DNA from: Rutidosis leptorrhynchoides
Taxonomy: Eukaryota > Streptophyta > Magnoliopsida > Asterales > Asteraceae
Direction of reading: 5' to 3'
Assembly (NCBI RefSeq): GCF_046630445.1
Contig: NC_092341.1
Coordinates: forward strand, 27,542,001 to 27,606,000
Length of the DNA: 64,000 nt
The notes below the pieces were generated by a model. The model did no database searches, was not told the DNA's origin, and saw only the letters and a program-made list of their open reading frames with translations. Shown here piece by piece: positions 43,365-55,691 of the stretch; the stretch's first letter is position 1, and each line of letters starts with the position of its first letter. Both the position numbers and the translations under genes were made by a program.

Positions 43365-46300
43365 TGAAATGTCCCGTTCTTATTGATTAAAAACGTTCCA
43401 TATTAATTGATTTCGTTGCGAGGTTTTGACCTCTATATGAGACGTTTTTCAAAGACTGCATTCATTTTTAAAACAAACCATAACCTTTATTTCATAAATA
43501 AAGGTTTAAAAAGCTTTACGTAGATTATCAAATAATGATAATCTAAAATATCCTGTTTACACACGACCATTACATAATGGTTTACAATACAAATATGTTA
43601 CATCGAAATCAGTTTCTTGAATGCAGTTTTTACACAATATCATACAAACATGGACTCCAAATCTTGTCCTTATTTTAGTATGCAACAGCGGAAGCTCTTA
43701 GTATTCACCTGAGAATAAACATGCTTTAAATGTCAACAAAAATGTTGGTGAGTTATAGGTTTAACCTATATATATCAAATCGTAACAATAGACCACAAGA
43801 TTTCATATTTCAATACACATCCCATACATAGAGATAAAAATCATTCATATGGTGAACACCTAGTAACCGACAATAACAAGATGCATATATAAGAATATCC
43901 CCATCATTCCGGGACACCCTTCGGATATGATATAAATTTCGAAGTACTAAAGCATCCGGTACTTTGGATGGGGTTTGTTAGGCCCAATAGATCTATCTTT
44001 AGGATTCGCGTCAATTAGGGTGTCTGTTCCCTAATTCTTAGATTACCAGACTTAATAAAAAGGGGCATATTCGATTTCGATAATTCAACCATAGAATGTA
44101 GTTTCACGTACTTGTGTCTATTTTGTAAATCATTTATAAAACCTGCATGTATTCTCATCCCAAAAATATTAGATTTTAAAAGTGGGACTATAACTCACTT
44201 TCACAGATTTTTACTTCGTTGGGAAGTAAGACTTGGCCACTGGTTGATTCACGAACCTATAACAATATATACATATATATCAAAGTATGTTCAAAATATA
44301 TTTACAACACTTTTAATATATTTTGATGTTTTAAGTTTATTAAGTCAGCTGTCCTCGTTAGTAACTTACAACTAGTTGTCCACAGTTAGATGTACAGAAA
44401 TAAATCGATAAATATTATCTTGAATCAATCCACGACCCAGTGTATACGTATCTCAGTATTGATCACAACTCAAACTATATATATTTTGGAATCAACCTCA
44501 ACCCTGTATAGCTAACTTCAACATTCACATATAGAGTGTCTATGGTTGTTCCGAAATATATATAGATGTGTCGACATGATAGGTCGAAACATTGTATACG
44601 TGTCTATGGTATCTCAAGATTACATAATATACAATACAAGTTGATTAAGTTATGGTTGGAATAGATTTGTTACCAATTTTCACGTAGCTAAAATGAGAAA
44701 AATTATCCAATCTTGTTTTACCCATAACTTCTTCATTTTAAATCCGTTTTGAGTGAATCAAATTGCTATGGTTTCATATTGAACTCTATTTTATGAATCT
44801 AAACAGAAAAAGTATAGGTTTATAGTCGGAAAAATAAGTTACAAGTCGTTTTTGTAAAGGTAGTCATTTCAGTCGAAAGAACGACGTCTAGATGACCATT
44901 TTAGAAAACATACTTCCACTTTGAGTTTAACCATAATTTTTGGATATAGTTTCATGTTCATAATAAAAATCATTTTCTCAGAATAACAACTTTTAAATCA
45001 AAGTTTATCATAGTTTTTAATTAACTAACCCAAAACAGCCCGCGGTGTTACTACGACGGCGTAAATCCGGTTTTACGGTGTTTTTCGTGTTTCCAGGTTT
45101 TAAATCATTAAGTTAGCATATCATATAGATATAGAACATGTGTTTAGTTGATTTTAAAAGTCAAGTTATAAGGATTAACTTTTGTTTGCGAACAAGTTTA
45201 GAATTAACTAAACTATGTTCTAGTGATTACAAGTTTAAACCTTCGAATAAGATAGCTTTATATGTATGAATCGAATGATGTTATGAACATCATTACTACC
45301 TTAATTTCCTTGGATAAACCTACTGGAAAAGAGAAAAATAGATCTAGCTTCAATGGATCCTTGGATGGCTCGAAGTTCTTGAAGCAGAATCATGACACGA
45401 AAACAAGTTCAAGTAAGATCATCACTTGAAATAAGATTGTTATAGTTATAGAAATTGAACCAAAGTTTGAATATGATTATTACCTTGTATTAGAATGATA
45501 ACCTACTGTAAGAACAAAGATTTCTTGAGGTTGGATGATCACCTTACAAGATTGGAAGTGAGCTAGCAAACTTGAAAGTATTCTTGATTTTATGAAACTA
45601 GAACTTTTGGAATTTATGAAGAACACTTAGAACTTGAAGATAGAACTTGAGAGAGATTAATTAGATGAAGAAAATTGAAGAATGAAAGTGTTTGTAGGTG
45701 TTTTTGGTCGTTGGTGTATGGATTAGATATAAAGGATATGTAATTTTGTTTTCATGTAAATAAGTCATGAATGATTACTCATATTTTTGTAATTTTATGA
45801 GATATTTCATGCTAGTTGCCAAATGATGGTTCCCACATGTGTTAGGTGACTCACATGGGCTGCTAAGAGCTGATCATTGGAGTGTATATACCAATAGTAC
45901 ATACATCTAAAAGCTGTGTATTGTACGAGTACGAATACGGGTGCATACGAGTAGAATTGTTGATGAAACTGAACGAGGATGTAATTGTAAGCATTTTTGT
46001 TAAGTAGAAGTATTTTGATAAGTGTATTGAAGTCTTTCAAAAGTGTATAAATACATATTAAAACACTACATGTATATACATTTTAACTGAGTCGTTAAGT
46101 CATCGTTAGTCGTTACATGTAAGTGTTGTTTTGAAACCTTTAGGTTAACGATCTTGTTAAATGTTGTTAACCCAATGTTTATAATATCAAATGAGATTTT
46201 AAATTATTATATTATCATGATATTATCATGTATGAATATCTCTTAATATGAAATATATACATTAAATGTCTTTACAACGATAATCGTTACATATATGTCT

Positions 46301-46614
46301 CGTTTAAAAATCATTAAGTTAGTAGTCTTGTTTTTACATATGTAGTTCATTGTTAATATACTTAATGATATGTTTACTTATCATAGTATCATGTTAACTA
46401 TATATATATCCATATATATGTCATCATATAGTTTTTACAAGTTTTAACGTTCGTGAATCACCGGTCAACTTGGGTGGTCAATTGTCTATATGAAACATAT
46501 TTCAATTAATCAAGTCTTAACAAGTTTGATTGCTTAACATGTTGGAAACATTTAATCATGTAAATATCAATCTCAATTAATATATATAAACATGGAAAAT
46601 TTCGGGTCACTACA
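43365..46614 (-). repeat. 5' LTR of the chromovirus
   Basis: 3250 bp, equal in length to the 3' copy, about 16 substitutions by eye and no indel seen. Drives the element on the minus strand. Confidence 0.95.
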
Positions 46615-46619
46615 CTCTT

Positions 46620-48043
46620 ATGCTGGCAGTAAGTTCAGCGGCATCCGTCTACATGTTCCACGATTTGCAGGTTAAAAATTGAAAATTTCTACAATCACCC
46701 TATCGCTTTACCCTCTAAATTTAATCCTTTTTCTGATTTCATGCAATGAGGGCCTTGCATGATTTCAAGTGTGGGGTGGGGAATAGAAATTTATCGGGAA
46801 CTCGTTTCACTAAAATTAAGGCGTTTATTATAAAAATTTTAAAATTTTCAAGTAGCCTTAAAAACGATTAAAAGTCCAAAAACCATGTTATACGCATTAT
46901 GATCTTAAAATCTAGAAAATAAATGTTGGTTTACATTTTAAATTATTAATAGTCTTTGAAGTTGCACTATCATTCAATTATTTGAATGAAAATCCTACTA
47001 GTTTAGTAAGCTAACTTCTAGGTCACTTGTACTAAACCGTGAGAGAGCGGTGATTGTATAGCGTGGTCGGAAACCGGATCTCGCGCCAGATCAAAAACCC
47101 TAAGGACGGTCCTCATTGTTTCTCCTAACAAGGACAATGTTGCGTCCGACCACTTGATATGACCAATAGGATGTATCTTTTCCATCCTCAAGGAAGTAAA
47201 GTCTTTCGAATGACACACTTACTGATTCAATTCAGAAGATGTAGTCCAGACCAGTTGTAGGGTGACAAAAACTCTTGAAAAGTCATTACTGACATCAACT
47301 GGAAATCTACCAGGCCTCAACGTCAAACAGGGAAACTGGTAGTCAAAGTTTATCTCAATGAGGGAGATTAACTAGTAAAACGGGGGGCACCATGTATACA
47401 CAAAATGTTAGTGATTTATCAGATCCCCGGAAGGATAACCTCCAGAAAGGTAAAATATCAACTTTTAAGACTGATAAACCTCAATCTTCATGATTGATTT
47501 AACGGATTAGATGATTACCTCATAATTGTCAATGATGTCCGGACGTAATGTGTATCCTCCTAAAGCACATTATTTTCTACCGACATCTCGTAATGTTAGG
47601 TACCGTGGGAGGGATTGGCTTGACCAATAGCGGGAAACCCGCACTCATTTTTAAAAATTCAGAAAATCCGATCAAAATCGGAAAACGTGCATAGTATTAA
47701 AAACTAGCATGATATTTTCAAAACCATAAAACGTTTTCATAAGATCCTGATTTCCCTAGGGTCAAATTTTTCGGATACTTGGCTCTAATCTCCCAAAAAT
47801 GTGTGTGTTTCCATTGTGTATATAGCGTGCGTGTGATTTCAATAAAAGTGTGCTATACTTAAAGCGTGTGTTTCCATTGTGTATATAGCGTGAGTTATGT
47901 TTCATATCAACGTGTGTGTTTCGTGTGCTTCGAGTGATTCATATAATGTTTATAATCTCTATTGTGTGATTATGTTTGATATTGTTCTACTTTGTAAAGA
48001 AAGAATTGCTTGAGGACAAGCAAGGTTTAAGTGTGGGGTGTTT
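46620..48043 (+). other. Athila 3' non-coding region
   Basis: No coding frame. TTCAAGTGTGGGGTGGGGAA (about 46767) and TTTAAGTGTGGGGTGTTT (about 48026) are repeats of the same purine-rich word; the second is the polypurine tract before the LTR. Near 47815-47890 a direct repeat of GTGTTTCCATTGTGTATATA occurs twice. Confidence 0.6.
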
Positions 48044-49719
48044 TGATATTGCTCAAAAACATCATATATATCTATCGCAATATCGTGTAAAATGCTCTAG
48101 AATCGAGGATAATGAAGGCGTTTCTACAAGTGATAATCCAAGATGCGCAAATTTGTATCGGAAGAGTGATTTACAAAGAGTTTTGATGATTTATGACATT
48201 GGTTGATCCCGATACGACTTAAGGTCTATTTAGTGCTCTAAAATGGTAAAACAAAGCTTCCAAGGTGTTAGGCTTCGTCCAAATAAAAGAGGATTGAAAA
48301 GAAAGCGAAACAGTGGATTTCAGCATATCTGGACGCCGTCCAGCATCTTGAAACAGGACGCCGTCCTGGACTTGAAGACGCCGTCTAGCTCTTAAGGACG
48401 GGATGCCGTCCAGCCTTTTTAGACGCCGTCCCGTAGTAGGTTTCAGCCGACTTTTGTGCTTTTTACCTACTTTCTCCACTTTAAAACTACTGTTTTGAGG
48501 GACTGTTTCATAACTTACGAACCAGAGAGTACAGAGACGATTTTGAGGAGCAAAATTGGAGAACTCCAAGCTCTTGGAAGAGGCTCAACATCAAGACATC
48601 AAAGATCAAAACCTTCATCATCCAAGAACTCCTTATTCTTGTAGGTAATTCCTTGTTCTAAAACAATGATTTCGGTTGTTAATCTGATTGTTATGTTGTC
48701 TGTTACCATGATTGTTGGCTAGTTTCTATAATGTTTGTCTAGATTAATAACCAAGGTATTGGATGTAATCTTATTGATTGAATGTATTATGTGTGATAGA
48801 TTAAAGCTTGAATTAAGAACCATGCTTATTGCTGTTAAAATCATTTGTATCTAGTTAATTGATATGTTGTTGATAAAGAGAACTCTTGTTGATGTATCAT
48901 ATTGATTTACAATCAAATTGTCTTAGATTGATTGTTTACTAAACCGGACCAAGGGGGTAAACTAGATTAAAATGGTTAAACAAAATAGGAATGAATTGTA
49001 TAGAGCGAACGCAAAGACAATTGTTATTCAAGTCTTTGATCTAGCTAATCAACTAGTCACAAACGAAAAGGTCTAAGTAATAGGGAACCCTCACTTAGTA
49101 ATTCTAGTTTTAGTACTCGCTAAAGAGAACTCTTGGCGGGTCGATTTAGGTGATTAGCATGCTTATAATAGTTATTTGATTACAAATACAAGAACCATAG
49201 TGAAAAGGGAACCCTTGATCTTGTGATTGTGTTTGCGTGTTTATTCAAGAGAACTCTTAGTGAACCTATTAGATAACTTACACACATAATTATTCAATCA
49301 GGCCTTAATATCAAAACTTACATCCAATACCGAGGGTAAAATATCTAGATGAACATTTCATCTCTTTGATTTAAATTAAAACTATCTTACTTGCTTTCTT
49401 TGCATTTATTTTCATCTTATAAATTTAAAAGACCAAAAATATTGTTTTTACATTTAACCTTCTCTGATTTGGCTAAATCGTTAAATGGCCACCAAAACAT
49501 AAAACTTTTACCTTTAAGTTTCATTTACTTAGTTAATCATAATATAGTTTCTAATTCTAGTTTGGCTAATACAACTGTCCTTGGAACGATACACGGAACT
49601 AAACCAGTTACTATACTACTACACGATCGAGTACACTGCCCGTTAGTGTGTAGAAATCTTTAATCGGTATTTTTCCATATTATTTTATACGAAAATTTAT
49701 ACGACACTTCTCGCACATC
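48044..49719 (+). repeat. Right (3') LTR of Athila
   Basis: 1676 bp. Contains five GGACGCCGTCC-type motifs at 48331-48431 and an 11-bp insertion ACGAAAATTTAT-like near 49690 relative to the left LTR. Ends CACATCA before the ATAGG duplication. Confidence 0.95.
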
Positions 49720-49724
49720 AATAG

Positions 49725-52700
49725 GTTTCTTAGTACTATATTGGCAATAGGATACCTTGATCTTTGATTTTCTTTTTCCGGAGAGTAACTTTTAGGTGGG
49801 ACACCTCTATTTATTCGTTGTGGTAAAACATATCTTTCGGTGGTTTCAGCGGAAATGGATTCATTATTGAGTGGTGTGTCATTAGTCGGAATATCTTCCT
49901 CATCATTTGAGGGAATTCCATTAGGTTCAATGTTTGGTGATTCGGGACTAGGATTAGGTTATTCGGGACTCAGATTGGATGATTCGGGAGTAGGGTTAGG
50001 TGATTCGGGATTAGGATTAGGTGATTTAGGTGATTCGGGACTAGGATTAGGTGATTCAGTTTGGATGTTGTGGGGCTTAGGTGTCCATGTTACCCAACTT
50101 AGAGTGTCATTACTCTCTTTCTCCCCTCACTCGTAGGTTGGGTGTTATAAAAATATTCAGTTTCGATAAATTCACAGTTCATTGTAGTGAAGACGTGATG
50201 CTTCCTTGGACTATAACATCGATACCCTTTTTGGTTTACTCCATAACCAACCATAACACATTTTTCAGCACAGGGGTCAAGCTTAGTGCGTTCAGTCTTT
50301 GGAATGTGAACAAAAACCGAGCACCCAAAAACACGTGGTTCGATGCTTAGAGAGGTCGGTAGGGTGTGAAATTGAGATAGGGTATCTCTAGGGGTTTTTG
50401 TGCCCAAAACTTTTGTAGGTAATCGGTTAATAAGATAGGTAGCGGAAGCAAGAGCTTCAGGCCAAAAACTTTTTGGAACTTTAGATTCAATTAATAAGGC
50501 TCTTGTGATTTCTAAAAGTAACCGATTTTTCCGTTCGACTACTCCATTTTGTTCGGGAGTATGGGCACAAGATGTTTGGTGAATAATACCATTACTTTCG
50601 CAAAAAAGTTTCATGGAAGTATTGACAAACTCACCTCCATTATCAGATCGTAAAATTTGTATGTTTTTATTAAACTGGGTTTGTATCATTTTATAAAATT
50701 GAGAAAATTTTTCAAACACTTCAGATTTATGAGTCAAAAAGTAAATCCATGTCATTCTTGTATTGTCATCAATAAATATCACAAAATACCGAAGGTTTTT
50801 TCCCTCATTAATTAGAGCTGGACCCCACACATCAGAATGAATAAGAGCAAAAGGCACATCTTTCCTAGTATTACTAGGTTTAAAAGTACTGCGGTGGCTT
50901 TTAGCCAAAATACAAGTTTCACAGTTTAAAACAACATTTGATGGAAATAAACTAGAAAATAAAGCATGTAAATATCCGGCTGACGGGTGTCCCAATCTCC
51001 TATGTCATAACCAGGCTTCTCTCGTAGGTGTTCCGTGAGCTAGTGACACGGTACCTTGTTGAGAAACCTCGTCCACATAGTACAATCCCCCCCTGTTCAG
51101 TGCCACGTCCAATCAACAGTCCTGTCCGGATATCCTGCAAGATGCAGAACGTCGGATACATGAGGACTTTATAGTTTAATTCTTTTGTAACATGACTTAC
51201 CGATAACAGCTTATGAGACAAAGCTGGAATATATAGACAATTAGGTAATTTAATAGTTGGTGAAATCTCAATAGTACCCCCACTTTTAACTTGAATAATT
51301 TCCCCGTTAGCCGTTTGGATTTTATTTTTTCTAGGTTTTGTTTTAAAAATAATATCTTTTTCGTCAAAAGTCATCGTGTCGGTTGCTCCACAATCTAGAA
51401 TCCAAGATTTAGACTTCAAACTGTTTGAAACGATATTTGTTTCAGAAAGCTCGGTTGGTATTTTAGTTAAAAACGAGTACTTATTTTGACATGAAATAGG
51501 GTTATTAAATTTTGTTACATCTTTTGGCCTATTTAATAAACTGCCCGACCCACTAACATTTTTAACAGATTTTGGGCTGCCTAGCCCAATACACATTTGA
51601 TCAGATTTATGTGTTGGGCCTTTTTTAACATTGATCCACCCATCCCTTGTGGGCTTATTATTTTTTTCGGCCCAATTTTAACATCCTTAAGTGGGTAACC
51701 CATATACCCATTCAATTTATTCGGTGTTAGATAAAAGGGATATCCTTTCCTTTTTTTTCCAGTAATCTCCACCCACTTTTTTATTTTCCCAAAAAATCTC
51801 TTTTGATTTTGGATATCCTTTCCCTTTTACCCGGTTCCCTTTTACCCGGTTATCACCACCCACCTTTTTATTATCCCAAAAAATCTCTTTTGATTCTCTC
51901 ACCGTTTCATGATCTCTATGTGTTTTCATTGGTTTATCAACCCTATGATTTATGCTTTCTATGTTTGAAAACAGAGAGATAAACGGTTGTAGTGTTGTAC
52001 CTGTGGTGGTAGCTATACCACCGAAGCCTTGATCCGTGGTGGTAGCAGTAGCTTGATCGGCGGTGATGGTGGTGGTTGGCTTGTCCACGGCTGTCGCTGC
52101 CTTTCTAGGTTTAATCCACCACTCCGGATATCCTTTGATCTCAAAAGATTGTTCTATGGTGTGTCTCATCTTTCCACACCTTAAGCATTTAAGTTTTGAT
52201 TTATCTATTTTTTGCAAGTTACTGTTCCGATTGGCATGGGTTAGATGATGAGGGTGTCTTTTGCCGTCATTTGCAACTAAACCAGTTGCAATATCTTGAC
52301 TGGTTGAAGGACCACCCGATGATAACCCCAAGATTTGCCTGTGGGCAGCCTCTTTTAGCACAGCAGCATATGCCTCCTCCGCCGTCGTTAAACGAAGGAG
52401 TTCTCTTTTGATGGCATCATGCTTTTTGTCAAGTGCATTTAAAAATTGAAAAAGCTTGTGTTCAGCACGAATTTTGTTGTACCTTGTGATGTCGGCTGCA
52501 CATTCCATGGGATTTGCACATTCCAAAGTTCTTCGAGATTCATATTGCCTTGCTTGATTTCGGTAGCTTTAACATATAAATCATATATTTGTAGCTTGTC
52601 ACCACCGCTTCTATATGTTGTAATAAGAGCATCCCACAATAGTTTTGCTGTTGAGAAGGATGTTAGGTTGCTAGCAAGATTTGGTTCAATGTTTTAAATC

Positions 52701-53020
52701 AACCATGAAAAAATGATTAGATCTTCCTGTTCCCACTGTTCATAAGTTTCATGGTTGTTTTCAGGTGGGTTAATGGTCAAATGAGCAAGGAGAGCCTTGG
52801 ATTTGCTTCCAATGGCTACCTTCATCATTCTTGACCATAGAGAATAGTTGGAACTGTTTAAATTCAGGCTAATTTTCAGGGTGTCTGAGATTTTGGGTTG
52901 TTGGAAACTCATATTGTTTCTCAACAAGCTAGGAAGTTGACTTGTAAGATCATCGATTTGGCTTGTGTGGGTGGATTGGACAGATGGTGGGCTGCCGCCT
53001 TCATTAGGCATGGAAGCCAT
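49725..53020 (-). pseudogene. Copia-2 Gag, protease and integrase, frame-broken
   Basis: Reading on the minus strand from 53020: Gag start (MASMPNEGGSPPSVQ, LNLNSSNYSLWSRMMKVAIG) to a stop at 52696-52694. Gag then continues (52639-52439) and changes frame to 52526-51717, with a zinc knuckle CLRCGKMRHTIEQS whose last Cys is Ser. The protease is at 51596-51000 with WILDCGATDTM (Cys in place of Ser in the DSG motif). The integrase at 50995-50099 is open with HSDVWG, LRSDNGGEF and NGVVERKNR. Coding sequence continues towards 49725, where the Athila TSD begins; the RT end lies at 18850-20401. Confidence 0.85.
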
Positions 53021-53095
53021 TTAAATTTTGGTAGATGATTGAGCTTTTAAGAGTGTATGCTATGATCCCAGATCAGCAACACTGCTCTGATACCA

Positions 53096-53430
53096 TGTTT
53101 TGAATTAAAAATTGATCTTGTATTGAATTGAAAATATTTGATACAATTGAATTGGTTTTTTTACATGCTGCTATGAGTGTTTATAAACACCTAAACTACA
53201 ACAGCTATTTCTATTTTAAGTTAGGCTCCATAACACATTTTGGAACCACTTTTGTATAAAAGGAAAAGATGCCGTTTTGTGGTCAGATTTGTATCCGTTG
53301 GTCCAGCTGCAGATGTCTTCTTGTGAATTACTAATTTGGGAGATGATGAAGTTTGCAGCTTCTGATCCTAAAGTCAAATTACCTAAAAAGGTAATTTGAC
53401 CTTGTTGACTTTTGATGCTACATTCTAACA
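53096..53430 (-). repeat. 5' LTR of copia-2
   Basis: 335 bp, TG to CA, with the PBS complement GCTCTGATACCA at 53084-53095 directly adjoining. Contains the 11-bp inverted repeat at 53373-53400. Confidence 0.95.
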
Positions 53431-53435
53431 ATCAC

Positions 53436-54065
53436 CATTACGATGATGTAATGTCAGTTTACTTTAGCATACTGAATGGGACTTGTAGCTTGTTTTCATT
53501 ATATATATGCAATGAAGATGGGAATCGAACTTGCACCGTGGACAAAGATAGGTATACCAAAGAACCACCCAGGCAAGGAAGAAATACATAAAGAAAAGGA
53601 AAGCAAAAACGTTATAACCTTTAAATAAAGCGTGTTTTAAGAGAACTTGAAATGAAAAGTAAACATCTGTTATGAATTGATGTATATGTTAATGTTAATG
53701 TTAATTTGATAAGTGTAAGCAGCTGCAGTTCCCTAAGTACCTAAATGGTTAAAGGATTAGTTGTCTTGAACACACACATACAAAGAATGCAAAGGAAATT
53801 ACTATGAAGCATCACCTGATAGAACGGGTAAAATTCAGGTTAATTTATCACCTCATTCATTAGAATAATGCGTATTGATATCATATCATAGTGTGTATAA
53901 TACTAAAATTAGTGAGTAAAGTAGTTAACTGCGTCAAGCTGTTTTCGTTTAGATCGAATTTTACTTCATACATAATACAACTTTTATCATCATATCATCA
54001 TATCATAGTGTGTATTAAAAGTGAATACAAATGCAATCAAATACTAGATCAATGTGCATATATGG
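53436..54065 (+). repeat. Second copy of host-gene intron and flank, between copia-2 and copia-3
   Basis: 53436-53500 continues the intron-1 duplicate interrupted at 18513. 53715-53760 resembles 1445-1500 and 16746-16790. 54015-54060 resembles 9485-9530. Exons 2-4 of the host gene are not found, so the duplicated segment has lost most of the gene body. Confidence 0.65.
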
Positions 54066-54849
54066 TGATGGAAAATCGTGTGTACTTTTACCAAAACAGA
54101 TTAACGCTGCGGATAGTTAAAATAATAATCTTTTATTATTTTATGAACAAAATTTAACAAGATTAAATTTTCACTTATTTAATGAAACATGCACACGATT
54201 AATCTTTCCCAATGATCCAGTTACACCATAATAATTGTCATAAATATAAAACAAAAGAGGAGTTGACGATATACCTTTCTTGGAGAAATTGATGAGACGG
54301 AGAGAAACTTACGATCAAAAGTATGACCGTCTCTTTGGATAGTCCACACTACACTTCAAACGACCGTCAATGGATGATAGTCCAAACCCAAGTAATATTA
54401 ATCAACCTTTGGTTAATATTATGAAATCAAAATTTTTTAGTTCATCGAAAAAAGAATGAGAGATTAATTACTCCGTAATATGGTACAATATATATAGATA
54501 TTTTATTTTAATATTTCACCCGTGAACCTACCCGTGAATTCAAATTATGAAATATATGTATCATAAAGTCGTATTTCTCAAATACTTCAGGGGTATGTTA
54601 TGTAACTTATAATTAATAATTTCTATCATGCCGCTTTCATGTGAATAGTAAATTAATTAATTTCGATTCATTTACTATTCATATGAATAGTAAATGAATT
54701 AATTTCGATTACTACTTTGTTACTTGAGTAATATATATACATCATATATATATTTTATTTCACGTCTCGGTGTATATGTGTGTGACCCCGAAGGCTCAAA
54801 TGTTGTTAGCCATATAGTTATATGTTGTACCTTGCACATTAATCCTACA
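54066..54849 (-). repeat. 3' LTR of copia-3
   Basis: 784 bp. 54629-54715 carries inverted and direct copies of GAATAGTAAAT; part of this was lost from the other LTR. TATA-like ATATATATATTT near 54740. Confidence 0.9.
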
Positions 54850-55691
54850 GACTCCCACTTGTGCATGGCACAACATCAAGTAACTATACAAACAATGGTA
54901 AGCGTCTAGCAACACGTCATTGTCCCCAAATTCATGTGAGGGTAGTTTCTCGAAACTGTTTATGGTAAGTTTTAAATGTCATTCGTCCTTTTGTTTCAGA
55001 TACTTTAGTTAAACTTGAGATATGGATCATCGATCATTCTCATTTGTTTAACAATTTTGTTTCTCGATCTTAGAACTGAATTAGATCACCAAATTAATTA
55101 AGTATCATCTTAATTACATCTGGGTGCGGCCACACAAATATCTTATTCATTCATCGAGGAGCTCAAAAAGTATCTAACTCCAAACATTTTAGAGGAACAA
55201 ATCCTATATTGCATACACGTGTCTATCATGAGCTTTACATTATACCCAATAATGGCCGTTATAACAACCTTGTTCAGGACAGCGTTTAACGATATCAAAG
55301 TACAAGGTTCCACACATCAAAACTGGCGTGCATCTCAAGTCTTAGGACATAAAGACATAATCACTAAAAGATTCACTACTGACAATGATCCATGTAGTGA
55401 CATCTCGAATGGGTCATTCCAACATTCATCATCAATGAATACATATGAATTTTGGTCTCAACAAGTTAACTATTTATCATCAATAAATATAACCAAAACT
55501 TCAAATTAATCTTAATTCATGTTATTCACATAACATAACCGATTATGGAGATTTTGAATATTCAACAATTATTCATGGATTAAACATGATAATATAGAAC
55601 ACAGTGATATAAATGAAACTGATCATACCAAATATGTATCAATTCATTAAGATAAAAATGCTTAATGTTCCAAAAATATCCAAATACTAAA
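54850..55691 (-). other. Copia-3 3' non-coding region
   Basis: AT-rich sequence between the RNase H stop and the polypurine tract AAGTGGGAGTC (on the minus strand, 54860-54850). No coding frame was recognised on either strand. Confidence 0.6.

Larger units (their letters stand above)
33513..46614 (-). mobile_element. Full-length Tekay/Del-type chromovirus with two extra ORFs
   Basis: Two 3250-bp LTRs (33513-36762 and 43365-46614) lie at the ends. A perfect TSD CTCTT lies at 33508-33512 and 46615-46619. On the minus strand the PBS TTGGTATCAGAGC is at 43363-43351 and the polypurine-like TTTAACGGGTAGGTAC adjoins the 3' LTR at 36763. I count about 16 substitutions between the LTRs by eye (0.5%). 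Gag-Pol has a single stop codon. Between PBS and gag are an acidic repeat ORF and an F-box ORF, not usual parts of chromoviruses. Inserted into Athila. Confidence 0.95.
20407..49719 (+). mobile_element. Athila (Ty3/gypsy) element, itself carrying two insertions
   Basis: LTRs lie at 20407-22091 and 48044-49719 (TGATATTGCTCAA...TCTCGCACATCA), with perfect TSD ATAGG at 20402-20406 and 49720-49724. The PBS TGGCGCCGCTGCCGGGG (Asp-tRNA type, usual for Athila) begins at 22098. A purine-rich GTGTGGGGTGTTT precedes the right LTR. Gag-protease, RT-RNase H, integrase and a separate downstream ORF are all recognisable but broken. Without the solo LTR (2.7 kb) and the chromovirus (13.1 kb) the element is about 13.5 kb, typical of Athila. 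LTRs differ by roughly 18 substitutions plus two indels by eye. Confidence 0.95.
18514..53430 (-). mobile_element. Copia-2: Ty1/copia element split by a 29-kb Athila insertion
   Basis: 335-bp LTRs lie at 18514-18848 and 53096-53430 (TGTTTTGAATTAAAA...CATTCTAACA). They are flanked by a perfect TSD ATCAC (18509-18513 and 53431-53435). On the minus strand the PBS TGGTATCAGAGC (53095-53084) adjoins the right LTR and the polypurine tract CTTGAGGGGGAG (18860-18849) adjoins the left. Removing the Athila insert (20407-49719) and one ATAGG copy leaves about 5.6 kb, a normal copia size. Four LTR differences in 335 (about 1.2%) by eye. The coding region has frameshifts and stops. Confidence 0.95.

Noticed and set aside
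49840-50136. Gly/Leu/Asp-rich plus-strand frame with GDSGLGLGDSG repeats
   Set aside because: It overlies the copia-2 integrase/RT linker on the opposite strand; the repeat is the antisense of a Pro/Asn/Ser-rich linker.
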